Below, one piece after another: positions 18,256 to 28,845 of a stretch of DNA of 64,000 nt. Position 1 is the first letter of the stretch; every line of letters starts with the position of its first letter. The notes beneath the pieces were generated by a model. It saw only the letters and a list, made by a program, of their open reading frames with translations. It made no database searches and was not told the DNA's origin. The stretch spans positions 2,337,001 to 2,401,000 of the forward strand of contig NZ_CP036433.1 in NCBI RefSeq assembly GCF_007751035.1, written 5' to 3'. The stretch is from Lignipirellula cremea (GTDB lineage: Bacteria > Planctomycetota > Planctomycetia > Pirellulales > Pirellulaceae). The position numbers were made by a program, and so were the translations under genes.

Positions 18256-19512
18256 ATGCGCACTTCCGCCGCTTCGTTTGTTCTCCTGTCGCTGGCTGCC
18301 TGCTTCGCCGTCGGTTGTTCCCAGGGCGTTGATCTGTCCTCGCTCGATCCGGTTGCAACGGCCGCCGCCGAAGAACCGAAAACGCCCGCCGCAGAGACTC
18401 CCGCTCCGCAAAATCCCGCCCCGGCTGCAGTTGCGGCCGTTCCTGGCCCCTTGAACGCTTCGGCCAAATCCTGGCCCTTGTTCCGCGGCGGCTCGCTCGC
18501 CAACGGGGTGGCGCCGGGCGTGTTGCCGGAAAAGCTGGAATTGCTTTGGCGGTTTGAAGTCGAGAAAGGCGCTTTTGAAGGCACGGCGGCGATCGTCGAC
18601 GGCGTGGCGTATATCGGCGACCTCGACGGCAAGGTGTACGCCCTGAGCATGGCGACCGGGGCGAAGCAGTGGGAATACAAAGTGGAAGACTTTGGCGGCT
18701 TCGCGGCGTCTCCCGCCGTGCGCGACGGCAACGTGTTTATCGGCGACATCGATGGCCGGTTCTTCTGCCTGGACGCGGCCAGCGGCAAGCTGAAATGGGC
18801 CTTCGCCGCCGAGGCCGAGATTGACGCCAGCGCGAACTTTTTCCAGGACAAAGTGATCGTCGGATCGCAGGACGCCAACCTGTATTGCCTGGAAGCGGCA
18901 ACGGGCAAGCTGGTCTGGAAGTTCGCCATCGACGATCAGATTCGTTGCTCGCCGACGATCGTGGAAGACCGCGCCTTTGTGGCCGGCTGCGACTCGGAGT
19001 TCCACATCATCGACCTGGTCAAAGGGACCGAGGTCAACGCGGTCACCATCGATTCGCCGACTGGCGTCACCCCCGCCGTGCATGATCAGTATGTGTACTT
19101 CGGCACGGAAAGCGGCTCTTTCTTCTGCGTCGACTGGAAGAACGCCAAGGTCGAATGGACGTTCCAGGAAGATCGCGGCAGCCAGGCCTTTCGCAGCAGC
19201 GCCGCCATCTCCGACGGGCTGGTCATCGTCGGGGCCCGCAGCCGCAAGGTCTACGCCCTGGACAGCAAAACGGGCGAAATCAAATGGACGTTTGTCGCCA
19301 AGGGACGCATTGACAGCTCGCCAGTGGTTGTCGGCGACCGGGTGTTTGTCGGCGGGACGGACGGCCGGTTGTATGAGCTCGACAAAAAGACGGGCGAGAA
19401 ACGCTGGGAGTTTGAATCGGGCGACGGCTTCACCGGCTCGCCAGCGGTTGCGGACGAGAAGCTTGTCATCGCCGACGACGGCGGCGTGGTCTACTGCTTC
19501 GGCAAGAAGTAA
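18256..19512 (+). CDS. PQQ-like beta-propeller lipoprotein
   Basis: 418 residues. The signal sequence ends in a lipobox (CFAVGC), then an Ala/Pro-rich spacer to about residue 70. The rest is a series of propeller blades with the PQQ-repeat pattern, for example GVAYIGDLDGKVYALSMATG, DGNVFIGDIDGRFFCLDAAS, DRVFVGGTDGRLYELDKKTG and KLVIADDGGVVYCFGKK, about seven or eight blades in all. Such proteins resemble BamB and PQQ dehydrogenases, but I see no dehydrogenase catalytic set. It is more likely a binding or scaffold protein on the cell envelope. Confidence 0.85.
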   Translation: MRTSAASFVLLSLAACFAVGCSQGVDLSSLDPVATAAAEEPKTPAAETPAPQNPAPAAVAAVPGPLNASAKSWPLFRGGSLANGVAPGVLPEKLELLWRFEVEKGAFEGTAAIVDGVAYIGDLDGKVYALSMATGAKQWEYKVEDFGGFAASPAVRDGNVFIGDIDGRFFCLDAASGKLKWAFAAEAEIDASANFFQDKVIVGSQDANLYCLEAATGKLVWKFAIDDQIRCSPTIVEDRAFVAGCDSEFHIIDLVKGTEVNAVTIDSPTGVTPAVHDQYVYFGTESGSFFCVDWKNAKVEWTFQEDRGSQAFRSSAAISDGLVIVGARSRKVYALDSKTGEIKWTFVAKGRIDSSPVVVGDRVFVGGTDGRLYELDKKTGEKRWEFESGDGFTGSPAVADEKLVIADDGGVVYCFGKK

Positions 19513-19559
19513 CCGCGGGAACCACTCCTGCTTTGCGGTCTTTTGTCCTGGAGCTTCAG

Positions 19560-19928
19560 GTGCCGCGGTTTGCCCTGCTCAAACATGAAACGCCGGTCGG
19601 CTATCCCCGGCCGACGCATTGGGATCTGCTGCTGGAACAGGACGAGAGTCTGGCCGCCTGGGCGCTGGCTGCGGAACTGACTCCCGGCGTGGTCATCCCG
19701 GCTGAAGCCCTGGCGCCGCATCGGCTGGTTTACCTGGACTACGAAGGCCCCGTCAGCGGCGATCGCGGCGTAGTGTCAAGAGTTGACACTGGAGAGTATG
19801 CGATCCGCGAACAGGCGGAATCGCGCTGGCGGGTGGAACTGTACGGCGCCCTGCTGCGGGGAACGGTCGTGCTGCAGCAGGCGGCCGATCAGCGGTGGTC
19901 GGTTGCTTTCAAGATGGCCGCCGTTTGA
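19560..19928 (+). CDS. Stand-alone LigD-type 3'-phosphoesterase domain protein
   Basis: 122 residues from GTG at 19560, chosen for GGAG six bases upstream; a TTG at 19533 would add nine residues. The pattern RFALLKHETP, THWDLLLEQDESLAAWAL, PHRLVYLDYEGPVSGDRG and EYAIREQAESRWRVELYG is that of the 'DNA polymerase ligase N-terminal' domain, which in LigD removes 3' phosphate or ribonucleotide ends during end joining. The conserved His and Asp of H-x-D-x-x-x-E are present in HWDLLLE. No ligase, polymerase or Ku gene is nearby. The 3' end overlaps the convergent gene by 40 bp. Confidence 0.7.
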   Translation: MPRFALLKHETPVGYPRPTHWDLLLEQDESLAAWALAAELTPGVVIPAEALAPHRLVYLDYEGPVSGDRGVVSRVDTGEYAIREQAESRWRVELYGALLRGTVVLQQAADQRWSVAFKMAAV

Positions 19929-20623
19929 CTTAGCGATTGTCCCGTCGACGGGGCTTCGCTGATGCCGGCCAGGTAGAGCTCGCCATCACGCATCTCGATC
20001 TGTTCGATATGGATCTGCCGGCGGCTGAAGTCTTCGTGCTCGACCGGTACATGGACCAGGGCGACCGGATCGCCATCGATCTGCTCCCAGCGCAGGTCGA
20101 TATCCGACTGCCGGGCGCGCTCCGTGATTTTGTCCAGCCAGTCCGTAATCGGCACCGGCAGCAGGCCGGCCCGCACGCCCAGGATGCGGACGGCGACCAC
20201 GTTCGGTTCGTCGGTCAGCGACAACTGCAGCGACAGCGAGAGCACCGTCGACACGCGTTCGTCTTCATAGCGGCAGCCGATCATGGCGGCGGCGGGGCGG
20301 ATCGCAATCCGCGGATCCGAGACGCCGGCGGGCAACACCGTGGGGAATTTTTCCGGCAGGTCCGAGGCCAGCCAGCCGTTGATCTGTTCGTCGGTGAAGA
20401 TCGCCTCCCAGAGCCCTTCCCGGCGAAGGTCGTTCCGCAGATCCAGCACATGCTTCTCCAGCACGTCGCCTGCCGCCTCGTGGACTTCGGGCGTCGCCTG
20501 GAGCGCTTCGCGATAAAACTCGGGTTCATGCTGGGCGGCTTTGAATACGCCAAACACCAGGCACGCGCCGCCAATGCCAAGCAGTAAAATCAGGGCCAGT
20601 GCGTAGCGCAGGAATTTTTTCAC
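19889..20623 (-). CDS. Membrane-anchored protein of unknown function
   Basis: 244 residues. One N-terminal hydrophobic segment (residues 5-29) acts as an anchor or uncleaved signal, and the remainder is soluble and probably outside the membrane. Conserved-looking stretches are FTDEQINGWLASDLPEKFP and GVSDPRIAIRPAAAMIGCRY, which resemble planctomycete proteins annotated only as hypothetical. No catalytic motif is seen. The gene converges with the phosphoesterase gene and overlaps it by 40 bp. Confidence 0.7.
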   Translation of the reverse strand: MKKFLRYALALILLLGIGGACLVFGVFKAAQHEPEFYREALQATPEVHEAAGDVLEKHVLDLRNDLRREGLWEAIFTDEQINGWLASDLPEKFPTVLPAGVSDPRIAIRPAAAMIGCRYEDERVSTVLSLSLQLSLTDEPNVVAVRILGVRAGLLPVPITDWLDKITERARQSDIDLRWEQIDGDPVALVHVPVEHEDFSRRQIHIEQIEMRDGELYLAGISEAPSTGQSLSQTAAILKATDHR

Positions 20624-20793
20624 GGCATGGCTCGCAATGTGGGAATCAATTTCCCGATAGTTTCGGGAATCAAACGTCTCCAGCAGGCATTCCAGGAAAT
20701 GGCAGGGGAATCCTAGAAGTCGCCTTCAATGGAGTCAATGGAGGTTTCCCCCAGCTAGCAGCGGCAGCACGTTTTTTCCGGCGCCTTGGCTGA

Positions 20794-20826
20794 TCCTGCC
20801 CGCCAAAAAGCTACCGGCGGGCAGGA
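20794..20826 (+). terminator. Perfect 11-bp hairpin
   Basis: TCCTGCCCGCC at 20794-20804 pairs perfectly with GGCGGGCAGGA at 20816-20826 around an 11-base loop. A second weaker hairpin (GACAATC ... GATTGTC) follows and is trailed by a T-rich stretch. No plus-strand gene ends just before it, so a terminator role is uncertain; it may be part of the repeat cluster in this 560-bp gap. Confidence 0.4.
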
Positions 20827-20872
20827 CAATCGGGCGATCCGCCTGGCGGATTGTCAATCTTTAATTTTAGAA

Positions 20873-21005
20873 CTAATGCTGCGTCAAGGCAAAGAGTTCG
20901 GGTTCTTCCAATTAGCCGTTTTGGCGATAGCCACGGTTAACTAAAAGGAACAGCGGCTCACGCGAAAATGGCCAAACCTAAAATTGAAACTTGACGCACC
21001 ACTAG
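20873..21005. repeat. MITE-like element, copy 1
   Basis: The ends are inverted: CTAATGCTGCGTCAAG on the left and, read in reverse complement, CTAGTGGTGCGTCAAG on the right. The element is about 130 bp, non-coding, and bounded by CTA/TAG so that TA may be the duplicated target. Its right end abuts the left end of the next copy. Confidence 0.6.
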
Positions 21006-21182
21006 TGCTGCGTCAATCTTCAATCTTAGAGTGAGCGATTTCGGCCGTGCTGCTGTGCTGCCAAAAAAACCGGGGGCTAGCGCCCGGCGGCTGATTTTGG
21101 TTACCTCGCTTCACCATCGCCCTCAGGGCGCCAGGGAAAAACGACTGAGGGGATGAACCCTCAATTCTTGCCTTGACGATCC
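21002..21182. repeat. MITE-like element, copy 2 (right end degenerate)
   Basis: It begins CTAGTGCTGCGTCAATC. For about the first 90 bp it is nearly identical to the element at 28.62 kb, including the palindromic core with GGGGGCTAGCGCCCGG. The right end (CCTTGACGATCC) is only a weak match to the expected inverted terminus. It ends immediately beside the stop codon of the GH5 gene. Confidence 0.6.
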
Positions 21183-21184
21183 GC

Positions 21185-23425
<2,241 letters not shown>

Positions 23426-23575
23426 GGAGCAGCCTCAAAAAAAGAAGGCGAAATTCGCGAATCGGAACGAGGGGAGAAGAGTTGCGACCCTTGGTGCGTC
23501 GCAACTCTGGTTTTACTCTGTCGGCGTTCCTGGCGGCAAGCATGCCCGCACGAGTGGGGGCCGCAGGGAAGCCGC

Positions 23576-24778
23576 CTAACGATCCAGCAGCGACTGCAGC
23601 CGTTCTTCCGGCGGCAGTTTGAAGTTGGGCCAGTCGGAGCAGCGCAGACGCACCACGCGGCCGGGGCGATAGCCGTCGAGCAGTTCGCGGAAGTGCAGCC
23701 GCAGCTGGATCCCGCTGCTGCCGGTCGGCGGGTCCTGGGCTTCGATCAACTCCACCAGCGAGCCATGCTTGGAGTCGTGATCGTGCCACCAGGTGCGGAG
23801 CGAAGGGGAACCGACCGCGACCTGGAAGCCCTGCTTCTTTTTCTCGCGAACCTCGTCGTACAGCGAGCCGTCCATGCCGGCGAACAGGGTGATGGCGACG
23901 ATGCCTTCCCCGTTCTCTTCATGCTCCACATGGTCGACCCAGCCGGCCAGCCAGTGATGATGCTGGTATCGCAGGTGGGTCTGCCGCTGCCGCTCGGCCG
24001 CCCTGGCGATGCTTTCGTCGTCGATCCAGAGATCGGTGCAGAAGAAGCGTCCGTACTGCCAGTTGGGCGACCAGGAACGATTGACCTGGAACCGGGCGTC
24101 GGCGGGCAGGTCGGACCAGTCGGCGTCCTGACGTCCCTGCCACAACCGAGTAGAGCCATCGATATCCAGCACGCCAGGCTGGCCGTCGGGCGTCGTCACA
24201 TGCAGCTGGCCCATTTCCTGGTCGACGCTGGTCAATTGCCACGACTGCTTTTTGTCGCCATAAAAGCTGACATCGTCCGCCAGCGAAAGCGCGTAGGTTT
24301 CCGGAAGCAGGTAGCGGGCGCCCTGACCGGTCTCCGGCGGCGGCAGGGCGTTTTCGTTCTCTGGCGGCAGGGTGAAGAAGCCATGCAGCACGGTGCCGAT
24401 CGGGATATCACGCAGCTCGGCCGGGGCGCCGTGGTAGCGGAGCGTGCCGTACGGCAGCAGCGCGAACTGATGCGAAGGCGCCCGATGATACCGGTCGCTG
24501 AGGCCGTCGCCGCCCAGTCGCAGAGCGCCGCGGCGGTTGATCGGATCAACAGACACCAACTCGCCGACCAGGTACTTGCCGGTCTGCGGCGGCGGGAAGA
24601 CGCCCGGTTGCGGCACAAAGGCCTTCGGCTCCTGGCCAACCACGGCGCCCGTTGCACAGGCCAGGCAGACCATCGCCGTGAGCATCGCCGTGACCATCGC
24701 CATGAGCATCGCGCGACGGTTCCAGGGGAGCCAGGACAAGCGGCGGACCGATCGGCTTCGTCGTTCGAGGGACATCAA
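23576..24778 (-). CDS. Secreted/anchored protein of unknown function
   Basis: 400 residues. A basic N-terminus (RRSRSVRRLSWLPWNRR) precedes a hydrophobic segment and AVVGQEP, fitting an export signal. The mature part looks beta-rich with many Trp, Tyr and His residues. Recognisable stretches are YLVGELVSVDPINRRGALRL and RYHRAPSHQFALLPYGTLRYHG; these suggest an OB-like or metal/cofactor-binding part, but no known domain is certain. It lies 65 bp downstream of the DUF1592-type cytochrome on the same strand and may be co-transcribed with it. Confidence 0.65.
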   Translation of the reverse strand: MMSLERRSRSVRRLSWLPWNRRAMLMAMVTAMLTAMVCLACATGAVVGQEPKAFVPQPGVFPPPQTGKYLVGELVSVDPINRRGALRLGGDGLSDRYHRAPSHQFALLPYGTLRYHGAPAELRDIPIGTVLHGFFTLPPENENALPPPETGQGARYLLPETYALSLADDVSFYGDKKQSWQLTSVDQEMGQLHVTTPDGQPGVLDIDGSTRLWQGRQDADWSDLPADARFQVNRSWSPNWQYGRFFCTDLWIDDESIARAAERQRQTHLRYQHHHWLAGWVDHVEHEENGEGIVAITLFAGMDGSLYDEVREKKKQGFQVAVGSPSLRTWWHDHDSKHGSLVELIEAQDPPTGSSGIQLRLHFRELLDGYRPGRVVRLRCSDWPNFKLPPEERLQSLLDR

Positions 24779-24843
24779 TTCTCCAGCATTTTACCAAACG
24801 GGGGCAATGGATCAGGGCGTGCGGGACAGGGGCCAAGGCGACG

Positions 24844-27237
24844 TCAGCGTTTCTGGAACAAGTCGGACAGCACCAGGTTCCTGATGACGGCCTGCAGGCG
24901 ATAGTCGTCCTGCTGGCTCGCCAGGGCGATGGCGCGAATCGCGGCCGCATCGTCGACCGTCATGGCGCGTCGCAGGGCGAAGGTGGCCAGGTTCTCGACG
25001 AACGCTTCGGCAAACCGATCCAGGTCGTCGGCCAGCAGCTGTTTGAATTCCGCCGGCCCCTGGAACGTTTCTCCGCTGGGGAGCATGCCGCTGGCGTTCA
25101 CTGGCGGGTTCTCGCCGCGGCCGCTGATCGTTTGTTCGGTCTCGCGCCAGCGGCCAATTGCGTCGTAGTTGTCAAAGGCAAAGCCCAGCGGATCAATCTT
25201 GCGATGGCACGAAGCGCAACTGGCGTTGCTGGCGTGGGCTTCCAGCTGCATGCGGATGGTGGCCTTGGGCTGATTGGCGGGCGTCGTTTCCAGCGGCTCC
25301 ACATTCGGCGGCGGCGGGGAAGGGGTGACGCCGTAGATGGCTTCCGACACCCACACGCCGCGATGGACAGGCCGATGCCGCGTGCCGTCGGAGGTCAACG
25401 ACAGGATGGCCGCCTGTGTCAGCAAGCCGCCGCGATGATCGTCCGGGCGGAGGTTTGTTCGCTGGAAGCCGGCCGTTTCCGGGATGGGCATCTGGTAATG
25501 GCGGGCCAGCCGCGGGTTGAGGATCGTCCAGTCCGAGGTGAGAAACTCCCGCAGTGAGAGATTCTTCGTAAACACCTCGGCAAAAAAGCCGGTCGTTTCC
25601 AGACGCATGCTCTTTTCCAGCCAGGTGTCGTAGTCGGGATAGAGCTTCGCATCCGGCGGGAACATGCCCAGCTGATGCAGCTGCAGCCACTGCCGACAGA
25701 ACGACTCGGTGAAACGGCCGCACTTGGGATCGGCCAGCATGCGGGTCAACTGCGCGTCGAGCACCTGGGGGTCATGCAGCCGGCCTTGCCGGGCGGCGGC
25801 GATCAGTTCGTCGTCGGGCAGGGAGCCCCAGAGGAAATACGACAGCCGCGAAGCCAGCTCCCAGTCGTTCACGCGGTCGCGTCGCTCTTGCTGGGAGCCC
25901 TCGACCAGGTAGAAGAAGTTGCTGGAAGTCAGCACGCCCGCCATCGCCGCCATCAGGGCCGAGTGGGGACTTTCGCCGGCTGCTTTTTCCTCGGCCAGGA
26001 TTCGCAGATAGCGATCGATCTCCACGTCGGCGACGGGTCGTCGCCAGGCGCGTTCGGCAAAGCGGTGCAGGCAGTCGCGTGTTTCGACCAGATCGTCGAG
26101 CGATTCCGGCAGGAAGCTGGCCCGTTTCTGCAGGTCGGCCTCGTTGACCAGCGGCCCTTCCCATTCGATCGAATCGACAATCAGCAGCGGATACAGGGCG
26201 TTGCCGGCGTCGTCGGTCAGCTTGCGGGACCAGGGCAGCGAGAGCGAATGGTCCGTCGTACTGATGAAGAGCGAACCGACGTTGCCGCTAACGGTGTGGC
26301 CTTCGTTCAACGGGCCGGACGTATCGTTCAGCAGGTCCAGCGAATCGCCGCCGGATAACGGCAGTTCAAACGTGATGGTGACCGGTTCGTTCTCCGGCGC
26401 CAGGATGTCCTGGTCAAACACGGTCCGCTTCAGCCCCTGATGCCAGACGGCCAGATGCGGCGTGATGCCGCTGATCGAAGGTAACCCGCTCAGACGGACT
26501 TTGGCCCGATAGACGCCCGGTTCTTTCGCCGTGCGGCGCAGCGCCGGGATGCGTCGCTGGGGCCACACGACCCAGCGGACCGGCGCCGTGACGCCCAACT
26601 GGTCGAGCTGTTTCTGGTACGCTTTGGCGGCGGTCAATTCGGTCTGGATCTGCTTGACGGGACGCAGCGGATACGCCTGTGCCAGCACGGCTTCGGCGGC
26701 GGTGAAGTAGCGTTCCATATGCGACGGGGCCAGCGACAGCATGGAGCCCAGCCGCTCAAATCCATGCCAGCGGGGATCCTCGGAAAAGGCGCCCGGCAGG
26801 GTGACGTCGTAGTGCACGCCCAGCAGATCGTAAAGCGTATAGGCGTATTCTTCGCGGCTGAGCCGGTAGTGGGCGACCGGCCCGCGGTTGGCCATGCGGG
26901 CTGCTTCCCCTTCGTGGATGCGTGCGGTAATCCAGTCGACGGCCTTGCCGGTTTGCTCGGCCGCGGGCTGGGGTTCGTCTTCGGGCGGCATTTCGCCGGC
27001 GTGGATGCGGGTCATCACCTCGGACCAGCGCTGGGCGACCGTCAGATCGACAAAGTCCTGCGAGAGCGTATCCAGCCGGAACTGGCCCGCCTGTTTCTCG
27101 GCGTTGTGGCAACGCAGACAGTATGTCTGAAAGTACGGCTCCACGGCCTGTTCAAAGCTTTCGGTCGGCTCGGCGGCCAGCGCAGGCGTCGCCGCCAGCA
27201 ACAGCAGGAACCAGGCGGTTCGTGTCATGCGATTCAT
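24844..27237 (-). CDS. Planctomycete cytochrome c-like protein with DUF1587/1592/1588/1595/1585 domains
   Basis: 797 residues from the ATG at 27237, where a signal peptide begins (RTAWFLLLLAATPALAAEP). A single haem c site CLRCH is in the first 60 residues. Next comes HYRLSREEYAYTLYDLLGV, typical of DUF1587, then a carbohydrate-binding-like stretch, then SRLSYFLWGSLPDDELIAAA (DUF1592) and DHRGGLLTQAAILSLTSDGTRHRPVHRG (DUF1588), ending with CASCHRKIDPLGFAFDNYDA and the DUF1585 region. The second CxxCH (CASCH) is typical of this family. These exported proteins are abundant in planctomycetes and usually paired with a DUF1552 protein, which is absent here. The true start could also be the ATG at 27228. 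Confidence 0.85.
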   Translation of the reverse strand: MNRMTRTAWFLLLLAATPALAAEPTESFEQAVEPYFQTYCLRCHNAEKQAGQFRLDTLSQDFVDLTVAQRWSEVMTRIHAGEMPPEDEPQPAAEQTGKAVDWITARIHEGEAARMANRGPVAHYRLSREEYAYTLYDLLGVHYDVTLPGAFSEDPRWHGFERLGSMLSLAPSHMERYFTAAEAVLAQAYPLRPVKQIQTELTAAKAYQKQLDQLGVTAPVRWVVWPQRRIPALRRTAKEPGVYRAKVRLSGLPSISGITPHLAVWHQGLKRTVFDQDILAPENEPVTITFELPLSGGDSLDLLNDTSGPLNEGHTVSGNVGSLFISTTDHSLSLPWSRKLTDDAGNALYPLLIVDSIEWEGPLVNEADLQKRASFLPESLDDLVETRDCLHRFAERAWRRPVADVEIDRYLRILAEEKAAGESPHSALMAAMAGVLTSSNFFYLVEGSQQERRDRVNDWELASRLSYFLWGSLPDDELIAAARQGRLHDPQVLDAQLTRMLADPKCGRFTESFCRQWLQLHQLGMFPPDAKLYPDYDTWLEKSMRLETTGFFAEVFTKNLSLREFLTSDWTILNPRLARHYQMPIPETAGFQRTNLRPDDHRGGLLTQAAILSLTSDGTRHRPVHRGVWVSEAIYGVTPSPPPPNVEPLETTPANQPKATIRMQLEAHASNASCASCHRKIDPLGFAFDNYDAIGRWRETEQTISGRGENPPVNASGMLPSGETFQGPAEFKQLLADDLDRFAEAFVENLATFALRRAMTVDDAAAIRAIALASQQDDYRLQAVIRNLVLSDLFQKR

Positions 27238-27639
27238 ACGGGCGTGATGGAGAGAAAGGAGCAAGGCGACAAGTCGCGGCAGGGCAGGCGAAAGGATTGG
27301 CTCAGAACGGATTAGCTCAGGTCGGGAAGATCTCGGCGGCGCCGCAATCAAGGCGGCGTGCTCTCACCGAGCGAACGACGACTATCCAGGATGAACTTTC
27401 GAGGAAACTTCCCGCCCATGGCGAACCACTCCTATTATGCACCAAATCCGGCGGTTGTCATGCCTGTCCCTTTGCTGGAAATGCGGCTGCGGGCCGGCGT
27501 CGCCGCCGGGGAGCGTGGGAGCGCGATGCATTTTTCGCCGCTCTTTATGATTGAACGGGGCGTCGGGCGCCGTCACAATGACGGACGCTCTTGTGGCATT
27601 TCCCCCGTTTAACACTGCTTTTGATTGGAGCCTTTTATT
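27238..27639. other. Divergent intergenic region
   Basis: 402 bp between the divergent cytochrome-like gene and the esterase gene. It must hold promoters for both. I see no repeat or RNA structure that I would defend. Confidence 0.4.
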
Positions 27640-28593
27640 ATGTTCACACTGTCCAGGCATTGGGGTTGCGCGCTGTCGCTCGCGGCCTGCCTTCTTGCTT
27701 CTCCGCTGGTCGCCCAGGAGAAAAAACCGGCCGCTCCGGCTAAACCGGGCCTGACCGCTGGCGATGTGGCTTATGGCGAGCACCCCAAGCAGGTGATCGA
27801 TTTTTACCAGGCCGAATCGAAAGAGCCGACGCCAGTCGTGTTCTACATCCATGGCGGCGGCTGGCAGGGCGGCAGCAAGAATGGCTTTCGGGCCGAGGAG
27901 TTCCTGAAGAACGGCATTTCTGTCGTCTCGGTCGAGTACCGTTTCATTCAGGAAGCGAAACAGGATATGGTCGTGCCGCCCGTGAAAGCTCCCCTGCACG
28001 ACGCCGCCCGGGCGTTGCAGTTTGTGCGCAGCAAGGCGAAGGAATGGAACCTGGACAAGGAACGGATCGGAGCGACGGGCGGATCGGCCGGCGCCTGCTC
28101 CAGCCTGTGGCTGGCTTTCCACGACGACCTGGCCGACCCCCAAAGCGACGACCCGGTCGCCCGGGAATCGACCCGCCTGCTGTGTGCGGCCGTCAACGGA
28201 GCGCAGACCAGCCTGGACCCGAAGCAGATGAAAGAGTGGATGCCCAACAGCCGCTACGGCGGCCATGCTTTTGGCCTGAACGCCGACGGCAAGCGCTCAC
28301 AATTTGAGGTGTTTCTGGCGGAACGGGAAAACATCCTGCCCTGGATCAAAGAGTACTCGCCCTACGAACTGGTCACCAGCGACGACCCGCCGGTCGCCCT
28401 GTTTTACGGCGCGGCGCCTGAGATGGGAAAAGACCAGAAAGACCCGACCCACTCCGCCAACTTCGGCGTGGGCCTGCAGGAAAAATGCAAAACCGCCGGT
28501 GTGGATTGCGAACTGGTTTACCAGGGTGCTCCCGACGTGAAGCACGCTTCGGCGACCGCCTACCTGATCGACAAACTCAAAGGCCAAAAGTAA
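27640..28593 (+). CDS. Secreted alpha/beta hydrolase (esterase, hormone-sensitive-lipase-like)
   Basis: 317 residues from the ATG at 27640, with GGAG nine bases upstream. The signal peptide ends around SPLVAQ. The oxyanion-hole motif HGGGW (about residue 75) and the nucleophile motif GGSAGA (about 150) are those of the BD-FAE/HSL-type esterases; a likely acid/base pair lies near the C-terminus (GAPDVKHAS). The mature enzyme probably hydrolyses ester groups, for example acetyl or feruloyl groups on polysaccharides, outside the cytoplasm. A MITE-like repeat lies just downstream. Confidence 0.8.
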   Translation: MFTLSRHWGCALSLAACLLASPLVAQEKKPAAPAKPGLTAGDVAYGEHPKQVIDFYQAESKEPTPVVFYIHGGGWQGGSKNGFRAEEFLKNGISVVSVEYRFIQEAKQDMVVPPVKAPLHDAARALQFVRSKAKEWNLDKERIGATGGSAGACSSLWLAFHDDLADPQSDDPVARESTRLLCAAVNGAQTSLDPKQMKEWMPNSRYGGHAFGLNADGKRSQFEVFLAERENILPWIKEYSPYELVTSDDPPVALFYGAAPEMGKDQKDPTHSANFGVGLQEKCKTAGVDCELVYQGAPDVKHASATAYLIDKLKGQK

Positions 28594-28624
28594 GCCTGAC
28601 AGGAACGCACAAACGTCCTCTAAT

Positions 28625-28746
28625 GGTGCGTCAAACTTCAATCTTAGAGTGAGCGATTTGGGCCGTGCTGCTGTGCTGCCAAAAAAACCGGGGGCTAGCG
28701 CCCGGCGGCTGATTGAGAGAAACCTGATTTTATGGTTTGACGCACC
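28625..28746. repeat. MITE-like element, copy 3 (intact ends)
   Basis: A 122-bp non-coding element. The 12-bp termini are perfect inverted repeats: GGTGCGTCAAAC at 28625-28636 and GTTTGACGCACC at 28735-28746. Just outside are TCTAAT on the left and TCTAG on the right. The first 90 bp are almost identical to the element starting near 21.0 kb, including CCAAAAAAACCGGGGGCTAG. Confidence 0.75.
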
Positions 28747-28845
28747 TCTAGCGCCGCCTGCCTCGATTGGCCGGCGGCGTTTTTTTCTGCTCGCGCCAGG
28801 AGACGTAAAAGAACATTTCCCCGGGGCGACGTTCGGCCGCAGACT

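Noticed and set aside
17458-19083. 541-residue minus-strand open frame
   Set aside because: It lies opposite the alcohol dehydrogenase and PQQ-propeller genes, which have strong motifs.
27382-28266. 294-residue minus-strand open frame
   Set aside because: Opposite the esterase gene with HGGGW and GGSAGA; no motif of its own.
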